In this document: positions 1 through 8,597 of the stretch, piece after piece
Position numbering within the stretch: the stretch's first letter is position 1
Layout: each line of letters opens with the position of its first letter
Origin: Arthrobacter castelli DSM 16402
Lineage (GTDB): Bacteria > Actinomycetota > Actinomycetes > Actinomycetales > Micrococcaceae
Direction of reading: 5' to 3'
NCBI RefSeq assembly: GCF_000430705.1
Contig: NZ_AUMN01000002.1
Coordinates: forward strand, 310,001 to 374,000
DNA length: 64,000 nucleotides
The notes under the pieces: model-generated
The model's database searches: none
The model's input: only the letters and a program-made list of their open reading frames with translations
Told to the model about the DNA's origin: nothing
Made by a program: the position numbers and the translations under genes

Positions 1-1
1 G

Positions 2-409
2 GGGGCCTCCTCCGGATGGGCGGCATGGCACGAAAGCCACCATTGGCCACAGTTCGGACCCGATGCCGATCCACTGTTGTTCACCGGTGAGATGATCCAT
101 CCCTGGCTGTTTACCGAAGACCCCGCGCTGGTGCCGCTGGCCGGCACCGCCAGGGCGCTGGCGGACATCGACGACTGGCCTGCGCTGTACGACCTGGACC
201 AGCTGGGGCGTAATGAAGTTCCCGCCGCAGCTGCCGTGTATGCGGACGACATCTTTGTCCCGCACAGCACGTCAATGCAGACGGCCGCCGCCGTGCAGGG
301 CCTGCGGGTCTGGGAAACGTCCGAGTATCATCACGACGGCCTGCGGCAGGACGGGGAACGGGTATTCAGGCAGCTCCTCGAGCGGTGCCGGGCGTCGCGG
401 CACCGGTGA
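2..409 (+). CDS. pip: proline iminopeptidase-like alpha/beta hydrolase, C-terminal part
   Basis: The reading frame is already open at the window edge, so only the C-terminal ~135 residues are seen. The segment carries the last two members of the catalytic triad in the arrangement of actinobacterial prolyl aminopeptidases (S33 family): an Asp in the YADDIFVP stretch and a His in the EYHHDGLR stretch just before the C-terminus. The family removes N-terminal proline from peptides in the cytoplasm. The nucleophile elbow lies outside the window. The gene converges on dinB with about 30 bp between the stops. Identification rests on the conserved tail only, so a close S33 relative with another specificity cannot be excluded. 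Confidence 0.8.
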   Translation, partial: GASSGWAAWHESHHWPQFGPDADPLLFTGEMIHPWLFTEDPALVPLAGTARALADIDDWPALYDLDQLGRNEVPAAAAVYADDIFVPHSTSMQTAAAVQGLRVWETSEYHHDGLRQDGERVFRQLLERCRASRHR

Positions 410-438
410 CCTGCGGTTCCCGCCGGCATGGCGGGGCA

Positions 439-1497
439 CTATGCCGATGGCTCCACCGGCGGTGTCATCTCCGCGCGAATGCCGAGCAACCGTATCGGCC
501 GGTCGTCGTCGAGCCCGTGCAGCAGGGCCAGGGCCGTCCGGGCAATCACGGCGGCGTCATACGTCGGCCCGGGCAGCTTGCGCACCCTCGTGACGGTGAA
601 GAACGGCGCAAACCGCACCTTCAGATGAACCCTCGCGCAGGGACGGCCCTCCCGCTGGATGTCATCCACCACCTGGTCGGCCAGCACGCGTAAAGCATGG
701 GCGACTTCCCCGGCCGTGGTCAGGTCCTGCTGATAGGTGGTTTCCCGCCCGTGGGCTTGAGGAATCCGCGGTGCAGCATCAACGACGGCGCTGCCATCCC
801 CGCGTCCGAGCCGGCCAATATGCGGGCCCGTGGCCGGGCCGAACTCACGCACCAAAGCACCCTCCGACATATCCGTCCGGGACAGTTCGGCGAGCTCACG
901 AACGGTCATGACGCCCAGGTCCGCCAGCCGCTCTGCGATGCGATTGCCCACTCCCCAGAGCGCCGTCGTCGGCCGATCCCCCATCACGTCCATCCAGTTG
1001 CCGGAGGTCAGCATATAGACGCCGGCCGGCTTGCCGAAACCGGTCGCGGTCTTGGCACGCACTTTGGTGTCCCCGATCCCCACCGAGCAGTGCAGCCCAG
1101 TGGCAGCCAGTACGGCTGCCTGCAGCGATCGTGCCGTGGCCACCGGGTCGTCGACCGTGAAGCCGACGAAGGCCTCGTCCCAACCGAGCGGCTCCACCAC
1201 GGCGCCGGGAAACTCCCGCAAGGTCTGCAGCACCTGGACAGACGCCTTTTCATAGACTGGGAAGTCCACCGGCAGGAACACGGCATCCGGGCACTTGCGT
1301 ACGGCGATCTTCAGCGGCATTCCGGACCGGATCCCGAACCGGCGCGCTTCGTAGGATGCCGTGGAGACCACGGCACGTTCGGCCGGGTCGCCCCGACCGC
1401 CGACAACCAGGGGCCGCCCCGCCAGCTCCGGACGGCGCAGAATCTCGACAGCGGCCAGGAACTGGTCCAGGTCGACGTGCAGCACCCAGCCGGTCAT
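439..1497 (-). CDS. dinB: DinB2-type Y-family DNA polymerase
   Basis: Translesion polymerase of the DinB/UmuC family, 352 aa. The N-terminal motif HVDLDQFLAAVE (residues 7-18) supplies the metal-binding Asp9; a second catalytic DE pair sits in the motif GWDEAF, which replaces the SIDEA of classical Pol IV. This pattern matches mycobacterial DinB2 (Rv3056 type) rather than DinB1. Residue 14, the sugar steric gate that is normally Phe or Tyr, is Leu, as in M. smegmatis DinB2, which tolerates ribonucleotides. Helix-hairpin-helix and little-finger regions follow. No obvious clamp-binding tail is seen. The ATG has no strong ribosome binding site. It lies downstream of terC, 84 bp away, in the same direction. 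Confidence 0.93.
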   Translation of the reverse strand: MTGWVLHVDLDQFLAAVEILRRPELAGRPLVVGGRGDPAERAVVSTASYEARRFGIRSGMPLKIAVRKCPDAVFLPVDFPVYEKASVQVLQTLREFPGAVVEPLGWDEAFVGFTVDDPVATARSLQAAVLAATGLHCSVGIGDTKVRAKTATGFGKPAGVYMLTSGNWMDVMGDRPTTALWGVGNRIAERLADLGVMTVRELAELSRTDMSEGALVREFGPATGPHIGRLGRGDGSAVVDAAPRIPQAHGRETTYQQDLTTAGEVAHALRVLADQVVDDIQREGRPCARVHLKVRFAPFFTVTRVRKLPGPTYDAAVIARTALALLHGLDDDRPIRLLGIRAEMTPPVEPSA

Positions 1498-1581
1498 TCG
1501 GGGAGCCCCGCATACCTCGGCTGACGCAGACGGCAGCGGCGCAGCCGAGGCGCCGCCCCGCGAACCGCTGCCATCGGCAAC

Positions 1582-2703
1582 CTACTCCCTGGTGTGGTGC
1601 TCCCCCACCTCGCGCGAAGCGTTGTCAGCATTGTCAGTGTTGTCATCTCCGTCGCCGGCTGCCCCCCGGGAACCAGTATCCTCGCCGCGCTCCCACTGGG
1701 CGTCCTGTTCCAGTTCTTCGGCGGCCTTAATCGCCCGTGCCTTTGGGCTGAGCAGGCTGGCGACGGTGGCAATGGCGATCGTCGCCAGGATGATGCCCAG
1801 CGACAGGAAGGTGCCGATTTCCGGAACCCACGTGATGTGGTGGCCGCCGTTGATGAAAGGCAATTCGTTCACATGCATGGCGTGGAAGATCAGCTTCACG
1901 CCGATGAACGCGAGTATCACCGACAGCGCGTGCTTGAGATAGATCAACCGGGTCATCAGACCGCCCAGCAGGAAGTACAGCTGCCGCAGGCCCATCAGCG
2001 CGAAAATGTTGGCCGTGAAAACGATAAATGCACTCTGCGTGAGTCCGAAGATCGCGGGGATGGAATCCACGGCGAACAGCAGGTCCGTCATACCGATGGT
2101 GACGAAAACGATGATCATCGGGGTGAAGACCTTCTTGCCGTTCACCACCGTGCGGATCTTTGCGCCGTCGTAATCCTCCGAGAGCGGCAGCACCTTGCGC
2201 AATTTCCGCACCAAAGCGTTGTCGCTGGTCTCCTCGACATCCTCGCCGGTATCGGTGGCCTGCTTGTAGGCGGTGTAGAGCAGGAACGCGCCGAAGATGT
2301 AGAACACCCAGCTGAAGTTGGCGATGACGGCGGCACCGACCAGAATGAAGATGCCACGCAGGATCAGCGCGATGATGATGCCCACCATCAGCACTTCCTG
2401 CTGGTACTTCCGCGGCACCGAGAACCGGGCCATGATGATGATGAAGACGAACAGGTTGTCGATACTGAGGCTGTATTCGGTGATCCATCCGGCTACGAAT
2501 TGGCCGCCGTATTCCGGACCGGTGAAGACAAACATCAGGGCGGCGAAGACCAGCGCCAGCGTGACGTAGAACCCGACCCAGAGGCCGGCTTCCTTCATGG
2601 AGGGCTCATGGGGACGGCGGGCGACCAACACCAGATCGAAGATCAGGATCGCAATCAGCACGACAAATGTGCCGACTTCAAAGACGACGGGTAATTCAGG
2701 CAT
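1582..2703 (-). CDS. terC: TerC family integral membrane protein (probable manganese exporter)
   Basis: About 373 aa with seven or more hydrophobic segments and the two TerC signatures: DNLFVF in an early helix and TDLLFAVDSIPAIF in a later one, whose acidic residues are thought to bind metal in the membrane. TerC proteins related to Alx/MeeF export Mn2+. The C-terminal ~45 residues form a highly acidic hydrophilic tail. The ATG at 2703 is preferred over TTG codons just upstream because GAAAGG lies six bases before it. The leader carries a probable yybP-ykoY riboswitch, which supports a manganese role. It lies about 210 bp downstream of uvrB. Confidence 0.93.
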   Translation of the reverse strand: MPELPVVFEVGTFVVLIAILIFDLVLVARRPHEPSMKEAGLWVGFYVTLALVFAALMFVFTGPEYGGQFVAGWITEYSLSIDNLFVFIIIMARFSVPRKYQQEVLMVGIIIALILRGIFILVGAAVIANFSWVFYIFGAFLLYTAYKQATDTGEDVEETSDNALVRKLRKVLPLSEDYDGAKIRTVVNGKKVFTPMIIVFVTIGMTDLLFAVDSIPAIFGLTQSAFIVFTANIFALMGLRQLYFLLGGLMTRLIYLKHALSVILAFIGVKLIFHAMHVNELPFINGGHHITWVPEIGTFLSLGIILATIAIATVASLLSPKARAIKAAEELEQDAQWERGEDTGSRGAAGDGDDNTDNADNASREVGEHHTRE

Positions 2704-2728
2704 CAACAACCTTTCGGGGAGTTTGCGG

Positions 2729-2838
2729 CACCGTAAGTCTCTCCGCTGGCCGCCTGCCGGCGTCAGCCGCTATGCCGGCCGGGCTGCTGTGCCCCGCGTG
2801 TTGACGTCCATAGCGCTGAAGGATACTCCCCTACGTGG
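2729..2838 (-). promoter_or_regulatory. candidate yybP-ykoY (Mn2+) riboswitch in the terC leader
   Basis: Read on the minus strand, the terC leader begins with GTAGGGGAGTATCC (near 2825-2838) and ends with GGAGAGACTTACGG (2731-2744). These are the 5' GGGGAGUA block and the 3' GACUUA-type block of yybP-ykoY RNAs, which sense Mn2+ and commonly precede terC-type genes. The two ends can pair partly (CAC..GTA with TACGGTG), giving the closing helix. A GC-rich arm lies between. The element ends about 25 nt before the start codon. Fine structure was not folded computationally. Confidence 0.72.
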
Positions 2839-2916
2839 ATTATGAGTCTACCGAACCGGTGGCCCGGAGGAAACTCCGCACGATTCCGCTGCACCGCAAC
2901 TCTCCACTGCGGCGGA

Positions 2917-5004
2917 TCAGGCGTGCCCTGCCTCCTGCATCTGGCGCAGTTCCTTTTTCAGGTCCCCGATTTCATCCCGCAACCGGGCGGCGAGTTCGAA
3001 CTGCAACTCTCCCGCGGCGGAATGCATTTGTTCGGTCAGCTGGGCAATCAGGTCAGTCAGGTCCTCAGCCGGTGCGGAGGCCAGCTTGCCGGGCTCCGGA
3101 CGTGCCGCCGGCTTGCTCTTGCCGGAAGTTTTCGACGACGCCGAGGCGTCCAGCAGGGCCTGGGTATCGGCATCCTCGCGAGCCAGTGAATCGGTGATGT
3201 CGGCGATCCGCTTGCGCAGCGGCTGCGGGTCGATGCCGTGCTCCTGGTTATAGGCGATTTGGATGGCCCGCCGGCGGTTGGTTTCCTCGATGGCGTTGGC
3301 CATTGAATCCGTGACCCTGTCCGCGTACATATGCACCTGGCCCGAGACGTTACGCGCGGCACGGCCGATGGTCTGGATCAGCGATCTCGAGGACCTGAGG
3401 AAACCTTCCTTGTCGGCATCGAGAATGCTCACCAGCGACACTTCCGGCAGGTCCAACCCTTCGCGGAGCAGGTTAATCCCGACCAGCACGTCGAAGCTGC
3501 CCGTACGCAATTCGCGGAGCAGTTCCACACGCCGCAGGGTATCGACGTCCGAGTGCAGATACTCCACCTTCACGCCGTTTTCCAGCAGGTAGCCCGTCAG
3601 GTCTTCGGCCATCCGCTTGGTCAGCGTTGTGACAAGCACTCTCTCGTTCTGTTCACTGCGGGTGCGGATTTCACCGAGCAGGTCGTCGATCTGCCCCTTG
3701 GTGGGCTTCACAATCACTTCGGGGTCGACAAGCCCGGTAGGACGGATGATCTGCTCCACGTACCCGTCGGCCTTGCCCAGTTCATAGTTGCCCGGGGTCG
3801 CGGACAGGTACACGGTCTGGCCGATCCGCTCCAGGAATTCGTCCCACTTCAGCGGGCGGTTGTCCATGGCCGACGGCAGCCGGAACCCGAAGTCCACCAG
3901 ATTCCGCTTCCGGGACATGTCCCCCTCGTACATCGCGCCGATCTGGGGCACGGTCACATGGGATTCGTCGATCACCAGCAGGAAATCGTCTGGGAAATAG
4001 TCCAGCAGGCAATGCGGGGCGGAGCCGGAAGATCTGCCGTCGATGTGGCGCGAATAGTTCTCAATGCCGTTGCAGAATCCCATCTGCTGCATCATTTCGA
4101 GATCGTAAGTGGTCCGCATCCGCAGCCGCTGGGCTTCGACCAGCTTGTTCTGCCCTTCCAGCTCCTCGAGCCGGTCCCGCAGTTCGTCCTCGATCGTGGC
4201 GATCGCCCGGTTCATCCGTTCCGGGCCCGCGACATAGTGCGAGGCAGGGAATACATACATTTCCGTTTCCTCGCGGACGACTTCGCCGGTGAGAGGATGC
4301 AGTGTGTAGATGTTCTCGATCTCGTCGCCGAAGAACTCGATCCGCAGGGCCAGTTCCTCGTACATGGGGATGATTTCGACGGTGTCGCCGCGGACCCTGA
4401 AGGTTCCGCGGTGGAAATCCATGTCATTGCGGCTGTACTGCATGCTGACGAACTGCCGCAGCAGGTCATCGCGGTTCATTTCATCTCCCCGGCGCAGGGT
4501 GACCATTCCGTTGACATATTCTTCGGGCGTGCCCAGGCCGTAGATACAGGAGACGGTGGAGACGACGATGACGTCCCGCCGGGTTAACAGCGAGTTGGTG
4601 GCCGAGTGCCGCAAACGCTCGACTTCCTCATTGACGGACGAGTCCTTCTCGATGAAGGTATCGGTCTGCGCCACATACGCTTCGGGCTGGTAGTAGTCGT
4701 AGTAGGAGACAAAGTATTCGACCGCGTTGTTCGGCAGCAGTTCCCGGAACTCGTTGGCCAACTGCGCGGCCAGCGTCTTGTTCTGCACCAGCACCAGGGT
4801 GGGCCGCTGCACCTGTTCCACCAGCCAGGCGGTGGTCGCCGACTTACCGGTGCCGGTGGCCCCCAGCAGCACCATGTCCTTCTCGCCGCCGGCGATCCGT
4901 TCGGTCAGCTCGGCAATGGCAGTCGGCTGATCACCGGCGGGTTCGAAATCGCTGATCACTTCAAAGGGCGCAACCACCCGTTGAATGTCCTGTGCAAGGC
5001 TCAT
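2917..5004 (-). CDS. uvrB: excinuclease ABC subunit B
   Basis: DNA-damage-recognition helicase of nucleotide excision repair, 695 aa, normal length for the family. It works with UvrA (damage handover) and UvrC (incision). Walker A GATGTGKS occupies residues 48-55; the aromatic beta-hairpin that clamps DNA is the [10 protein letters not shown] stretch near residue 100; helicase motifs including TIGRAARN lie in the C-terminal RecA-like domain; the last ~35 residues form the UVR motif that contacts UvrC. The ATG start gives the conserved N-terminus. It is transcribed alone toward terC, with a GCGAAC-poor upstream region where no clear LexA box was recognised. Confidence 0.98.
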   Translation of the reverse strand: MSLAQDIQRVVAPFEVISDFEPAGDQPTAIAELTERIAGGEKDMVLLGATGTGKSATTAWLVEQVQRPTLVLVQNKTLAAQLANEFRELLPNNAVEYFVSYYDYYQPEAYVAQTDTFIEKDSSVNEEVERLRHSATNSLLTRRDVIVVSTVSCIYGLGTPEEYVNGMVTLRRGDEMNRDDLLRQFVSMQYSRNDMDFHRGTFRVRGDTVEIIPMYEELALRIEFFGDEIENIYTLHPLTGEVVREETEMYVFPASHYVAGPERMNRAIATIEDELRDRLEELEGQNKLVEAQRLRMRTTYDLEMMQQMGFCNGIENYSRHIDGRSSGSAPHCLLDYFPDDFLLVIDESHVTVPQIGAMYEGDMSRKRNLVDFGFRLPSAMDNRPLKWDEFLERIGQTVYLSATPGNYELGKADGYVEQIIRPTGLVDPEVIVKPTKGQIDDLLGEIRTRSEQNERVLVTTLTKRMAEDLTGYLLENGVKVEYLHSDVDTLRRVELLRELRTGSFDVLVGINLLREGLDLPEVSLVSILDADKEGFLRSSRSLIQTIGRAARNVSGQVHMYADRVTDSMANAIEETNRRRAIQIAYNQEHGIDPQPLRKRIADITDSLAREDADTQALLDASASSKTSGKSKPAARPEPGKLASAPAEDLTDLIAQLTEQMHSAAGELQFELAARLRDEIGDLKKELRQMQEAGHA

Positions 5005-5173
5005 GCTCCCACGCTACGCTTTCCGGGGGTGGTTCTTCATCATCTCTTCATCATCGCCGCCGCGCAGTATGGGTAAGGACGGACGGAAATAAACCGACGC
5101 GCCGGTCCTTCTGCTTGCATTCCCGGTTATATCCGACAGCATGAGTGGCGGCACTTCTATGTGAGAGGACACC

Positions 5174-5587
5174 ATGTCGACGAACGACCCGTACGGTCAA
5201 CAGCCTCAGGACCAGCCCGCCAATTACGGAAACGCAGGACAGCCCTATCCCCAGAGCGGCTACGCTGCCGGTCCGTATGCCCAGGGAGGCCCGGCCGGCC
5301 CGGTGCCCGGAAAGACCATGGGAATAGTTGGCTTCGTGCTCTCCCTGCTCGGTCCGCTGACCGTGGTGGGCCTGATCGTAAGCATCGTGGCCATGGTGAA
5401 GTCCAAGCGTGCACACACCAAGAACGGCTTCGCGCTCGCCGGTATCATCATCGGCATCATCGGCACTATCGGCCTCATCATCGGCATCATCGCGTTCAGC
5501 ATCGCCATCGGCAACATCATGGAAGTTTGTGCCGAGCTGGGTCCGGGTGTGCATCAACAGGATGGGGTCACCTACACCTGCGGATAG
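5174..5587 (+). CDS. DUF4190 domain membrane protein
   Basis: 137 aa. The first ~45 residues are a Pro/Gly/Gln/Tyr-rich cytoplasmic tail typical of actinobacterial DUF4190 proteins. Two hydrophobic helices follow (about residues 48-70 and 88-115), separated by a short basic SKRAHTK loop that ends in NGFALAG, the DUF4190 hallmark; the C-terminus carries two Cys residues that probably lie outside the membrane. Function is unknown; relatives are small membrane proteins of unproven role. GAGAGGA lies four bases before the ATG. It is divergent from uvrB and convergent with coaE. Confidence 0.8.
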   Translation: MSTNDPYGQQPQDQPANYGNAGQPYPQSGYAAGPYAQGGPAGPVPGKTMGIVGFVLSLLGPLTVVGLIVSIVAMVKSKRAHTKNGFALAGIIIGIIGTIGLIIGIIAFSIAIGNIMEVCAELGPGVHQQDGVTYTCG

Positions 5588-5629
5588 GCTCGCCTCCGCC
5601 TGGAGGTTCCCTCGTTCACCGTGGCAGTA

Positions 5630-6832
5630 TCAGTAGCGCGGTGCTGTCCAGCCCGATTCGTTAATCCACTGGTTCAACCGCTCGTCGGCCTGGGTGGTAA
5701 ACCACTGATCCTTCTCCGCGGCGTAGCCGCCCGCTCCACGGTCCGCCGCATGGGCGGCCGCCACGCGCTGTTTCTCGCGCAGGTAGTCTGCCCTGGCAGC
5801 GGCGTCGGCGCGCATCCAGTCCCGGAAAGCCAATGCGTAGCGCCAGCCCGGGGAGCCAGCCGTGCGGACGTGCACATTGGCCGGGCGCCCCGGATCCGCG
5901 TTCGAATGCAGCCGCTTTCCCCATTGGCCGGTGTCCGGTTGTGATGGTTTGGGGGTGTCCCGCAGCGCGCCCGGCACTGGCGGGAACCCGGCGCCCGTCA
6001 ACTGGTCGGCGGCCGCATCCGCATCGGCCAGCGACCGTACTGTCACCTGCAGATCGATCACATCTTTTGCCGGCAGCCCGTGCACAGCGGTCGAGCCAAT
6101 GTGGTCGACGGCGAGGATGCGCCGGTCGCTACGTTCCAGCCGTGCCGCGAGCCGGCGTGCCGCCGGAGCCCACCCGTCATCCAGAATCAGTTCCGCCGGT
6201 CCGGGGCGTGGCGCCGGCCGGGACCGCAGCAGGTTATCGCGGAACGGCAGCAACCTTTCATGCCACAGTTCGTCGATGGCACCCTCAAGGTCCGCTTCTG
6301 TGCCCGTGTTGTCGAGCAGCACATCAGCCGCCTCGCGGCGCTGCATGTCGCTGGCCTGGGCACGGATGCGGGACTCGGCGTCAGCGGCGGACATGCCACG
6401 TTCGTCGATCATCCGTCGAATCCTGACAGCTTCAGGGGCATCAACCACGACCACCAGATGAAAGTCGGGCCCCTGCCCGGTTTCCACCAGCAGCGGAATG
6501 TCCTGTACGACTATGGCGTCCTGGCCCGCGGAATCCATGAGCTCAGCGGCCCGGGCGCGGACCAGCGGGTGGATGATGGCGTTCAGCCGCTCGCGCTGCG
6601 CGGCGTCGTCAAACACCCTGGCGCCCAGGGCCGCGCGATCAAGACCGCCGTCGTCGTTTAGGACGCCCCTGCCAAAGGCGTCGACGACGGCCCGCAGGCC
6701 GGGGGTGTCGGGCTCCACCACGTCCCGGGAGATGGCGTCGGCGTCGATGAGTGTGGCACCGAGTTGGACCAGCCGCCGCGCGGCCAACGATTTTCCTGCG
6801 GCGATGCCGCCAGTGAGACCGATTCTGAGCAC
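5630..6832 (-). CDS. coaE: dephospho-CoA kinase fused to a GrpB/UPF0157 domain
   Basis: Final step of coenzyme A synthesis: phosphorylates dephospho-CoA at the ribose 3'-OH. The P-loop GGIAAGKS is at residues 8-15, and the DADAISRDVV substrate motif near residue 30. The kinase part ends near residue 200; residues ~210-395 are a GrpB (UPF0157) domain of the nucleotidyltransferase fold, recognised by the IGSTAVHGLPAKDVID motif. This two-domain form is common in actinobacteria; the role of the GrpB part is not established. The start is GTG, with a weak ribosome binding site. Total length 400 aa. Confidence 0.95.
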   Translation of the reverse strand: MLRIGLTGGIAAGKSLAARRLVQLGATLIDADAISRDVVEPDTPGLRAVVDAFGRGVLNDDGGLDRAALGARVFDDAAQRERLNAIIHPLVRARAAELMDSAGQDAIVVQDIPLLVETGQGPDFHLVVVVDAPEAVRIRRMIDERGMSAADAESRIRAQASDMQRREAADVLLDNTGTEADLEGAIDELWHERLLPFRDNLLRSRPAPRPGPAELILDDGWAPAARRLAARLERSDRRILAVDHIGSTAVHGLPAKDVIDLQVTVRSLADADAAADQLTGAGFPPVPGALRDTPKPSQPDTGQWGKRLHSNADPGRPANVHVRTAGSPGWRYALAFRDWMRADAAARADYLREKQRVAAAHAADRGAGGYAAEKDQWFTTQADERLNQWINESGWTAPRY

Positions 6833-6856
6833 ATCGCCAGTCTATCCAGCCATTGA

Positions 6857-7008
6857 CGCCGAATCGCCATTGATGAGGATCTGACGATGCTCATAGGACC
6901 AACTGAGGAAGGAGCCCTATTGGAAATTGGAGTTCTCGATCTTGCCGGCGACGATCCAGTAGTTATCCACGCCAGGGGCTCCGGCGCAAGTTCCACGAGT
7001 TCCTTTAA
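6857..7008 (+). pseudogene. remnant of a small toxin gene (3' part only, frameshifted)
   Basis: In one frame this stretch reads IDEDLTMLIGPTEEGALLEI followed by a GVLD..DDPVVIHA segment, which resembles the C-terminal half of a small actinobacterial toxin usually encoded next to the protein described at 7023. The 5' half is missing: a stop codon at 6854-6856 precedes the homologous part and no start is available. At 6974-6975 the expected Met codon (ATG) after HA reads AG; restoring one T would give GLRRKFHEFL and a TAA stop at 7006-7008, directly before the next ribosome binding site. The gene is therefore truncated and frameshifted. The family match is from memory of the motif pattern, not from a search. 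Confidence 0.55.
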
Positions 7009-7022
7009 GGGAGGTGACAACG

Positions 7023-7286
7023 ATGCGACATACCAACGATGAGATCAATAGGGCGGCCGACCGCTTTGAAGAATTGGCTGACAAGCTCGACCCAGCAACA
7101 GCTCAGATCGATCATGTTGATGACCTGCGCCAAATTGCAGCCGCCTCCGAAACTGTGCGCACAGACGAGGCACGCCTACGCGAAAATGTCGAGGTGGCTC
7201 GGGCGCACGGGAGGTCTTGGAACCAGCGCGGGCCCTGGGCCTGCTCCCCGACTTCGCTCCGCTCAGCCGGGGCCCCTCCCCGGTAG
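7023..7286 (+). pseudogene. truncated antitoxin-like small protein
   Basis: An ideal ribosome binding site (AAGGGAGG, 7007-7014) precedes ATG 7023. The product starts MRHTNDEINRAADRFEELA and has a conserved helical core ending in VARAHGRSWNQ. In related actinobacterial proteins the HGRSWN motif leads into an ALGVSRQAARQRF-type helix-turn-helix; here the sequence diverges near 7231 into a low-complexity tail (RGPWACSPTS) and stops at 7286, just before yigZ. The DNA-binding end is thus lost. Together with the broken gene upstream this looks like a dead type II toxin-antitoxin operon. A short protein may still be made. Confidence 0.55.
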
Positions 7287-7296
7287 GCTGGGGAAC

Positions 7297-7974
7297 GTGT
7301 CAGAACCAACCGCTTCGATTCCGTGCTACACCACTATTTCCGGCGAGTACCGGCACGAAATCGAAATCAAGCGCTCCCGGTTCATCACGGTGCTGAGCAG
7401 GTCGGAAACCGAGGAGCAGGCGCGCGACCTGGTGGCCGGTCTGCGGCGGGAATTCCATGACGCGCGGCACCATTGCAGCGCCTTCGTCCTTGGTCCGGAG
7501 CGTTCGATGCAGCGTTCCAATGACGACGGGGAACCTTCCGGGACCGCCGGGGCTCCCATGCTGGAAGCGCTGCTGCGGCGGGAAACGGCACCGGGGGTGA
7601 CGGACCTGAGTGATATCACGGCCGTCGTGGTGCGGTATTTCGGCGGGGTGCTGCTCGGCGCCGGAGGCCTGGTCCGCGCCTATTCGGACTCTGTCTCGCA
7701 AGCAGTGGATTCCGCCCCGGCGGTGCGGCGCCGGCGAATGCGGCTCTACGCGGTGCCGGCCCCGCACGCCGACGCCGGCAGGCTGGAGAATGAGCTGCGC
7801 AGCGCCGGAACGGTGGTACTGGGCAGCGACTACAGCGGACCTGCTGTGCAGATCCGGGCAGCAGTCGACGATGCGCCCGGGGCCGTTACGGGCTTCCTTG
7901 ACCAACTGGCCTCGCTGACCGCAGGCGGGGCCGTCCCGGAGCAGTTGGGCACGAAATGGGTGGATGCCGCCTGA
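7297..7974 (+). CDS. yigZ: YigZ/IMPACT family protein (UPF0029)
   Basis: 225 aa starting at GTG 7297 (MSEPTASIP), the point where similarity to the family begins; the frame is open further upstream but without plausible protein. The N-terminal UPF0029 domain contains the signature stretch CSAFVLG..DDGEPSGTAG and VVVRYFGGVLLGAGGLVRAYSD. YigZ proteins are related to eukaryotic IMPACT and are thought to act on translation or ribosomes; the exact bacterial role is not settled. A shorter C-terminal DUF1949-like domain follows. The gene converges on the TPR gene with four bases between stops. Confidence 0.92.
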   Translation: MSEPTASIPCYTTISGEYRHEIEIKRSRFITVLSRSETEEQARDLVAGLRREFHDARHHCSAFVLGPERSMQRSNDDGEPSGTAGAPMLEALLRRETAPGVTDLSDITAVVVRYFGGVLLGAGGLVRAYSDSVSQAVDSAPAVRRRRMRLYAVPAPHADAGRLENELRSAGTVVLGSDYSGPAVQIRAAVDDAPGAVTGFLDQLASLTAGGAVPEQLGTKWVDAA

Positions 7975-7977
7975 GGG

Positions 7978-8496
7978 TCAGCCCGCGGCACCCGTGACTG
8001 TCTGACGATAGCGCTCTTCGGAGCGACGCAGGGCCGTTTCAGAGGCGCGGAGCTCAGCTTCCGGGGCGCCGTCCCGACGCCGCAGCCGCAGCGCTGCCTT
8101 GAAGCATTCAGCCGCCGTCGTATAATCAGCCTCGGCGAAGAACACTCTTCCCAGGTCCTGGTGCAGCACCGCTTCACGGGCGGAGCCTGCCTCCTCATCC
8201 AACAGGTGCCGGTACATGGCCTTTGCCTGCCGGTAGTCGCCGCGCCCGCGTTGAATGTCCGCTGCCAACGCCTTCACCCTGAAGTCCCCGGGACCCGGGC
8301 CCTTCTTGATGGCCTTGTCCAGCGCTTTCTCCGCCTTGTCCAGGGAGCCGAGGAAGAGGTGGTAGAGGACCGCGTCCACGGGGTCGGACGACTTACCTAC
8401 GGTCGCTTCGAATTCATCCCGGTCATGGATCATGGGCAGCAGCGTCGAGGTACTGACACCGGTCCCCTGACCTGTATCGATGAACTGTTCCATCAT
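7978..8496 (-). CDS. tetratricopeptide-repeat protein
   Basis: About 172 aa from the ATG pair at 8493-8496, which sits behind GGAAGG. Helical repeats with the TPR spacing are visible around residues 45-80 (LYHLFLGSLDKAEKALDKAI), 88-105 and 110-140 (LGRVFFAEADYTTAAECFKAAL). TPR proteins serve as protein-binding scaffolds; no catalytic domain is present. The C-terminal third is rich in Arg and Glu and probably helical. It lies just downstream of the rpsA terminator hairpin, so it presumably has its own promoter in the short gap. No specific partner can be named. Confidence 0.75.
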   Translation of the reverse strand: MMEQFIDTGQGTGVSTSTLLPMIHDRDEFEATVGKSSDPVDAVLYHLFLGSLDKAEKALDKAIKKGPGPGDFRVKALAADIQRGRGDYRQAKAMYRHLLDEEAGSAREAVLHQDLGRVFFAEADYTTAAECFKAALRLRRRDGAPEAELRASETALRRSEERYRQTVTGAAG

Positions 8497-8516
8497 GGAT
8501 CCTTCCGGAAAATAAT

Positions 8517-8550
8517 AGAGGACCCCCACCAAAGCAGGTGGAGGTCCTCT
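8517..8550 (-). terminator. rho-independent terminator of rpsA
   Basis: A 14-bp stem (8517-8530 with 8537-8550, one mismatch, six-base loop) on the minus strand is followed by a T-rich stretch (TATTATTTT). It lies 48 bp past the rpsA stop and about 20 bp before the TPR gene start. Confidence 0.85.
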
Positions 8551-8597
8551 GTACAGTCAGCTGCTGGGTCTACTCCCCCACACCCAACTCCTGGGAT

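Noticed and set aside
1594-2694. Long open frame antisense to terC (and similar ones antisense to uvrB, polA, gltB, rsmB)
   Set aside because: These follow from high GC codon bias; they lack ribosome binding sites and family motifs, and the opposite strand holds clear genes.
5110-5135. TTGCAT / TATATC as a promoter for the DUF4190 gene
   Set aside because: Spacing between the boxes is too short for a normal sigma-70-type promoter.
5051-5557. Asp/Ala-rich frame opposite the DUF4190 gene
   Set aside because: Low-complexity mirror of the membrane-helix codons; the plus-strand gene has a good start site and family match.
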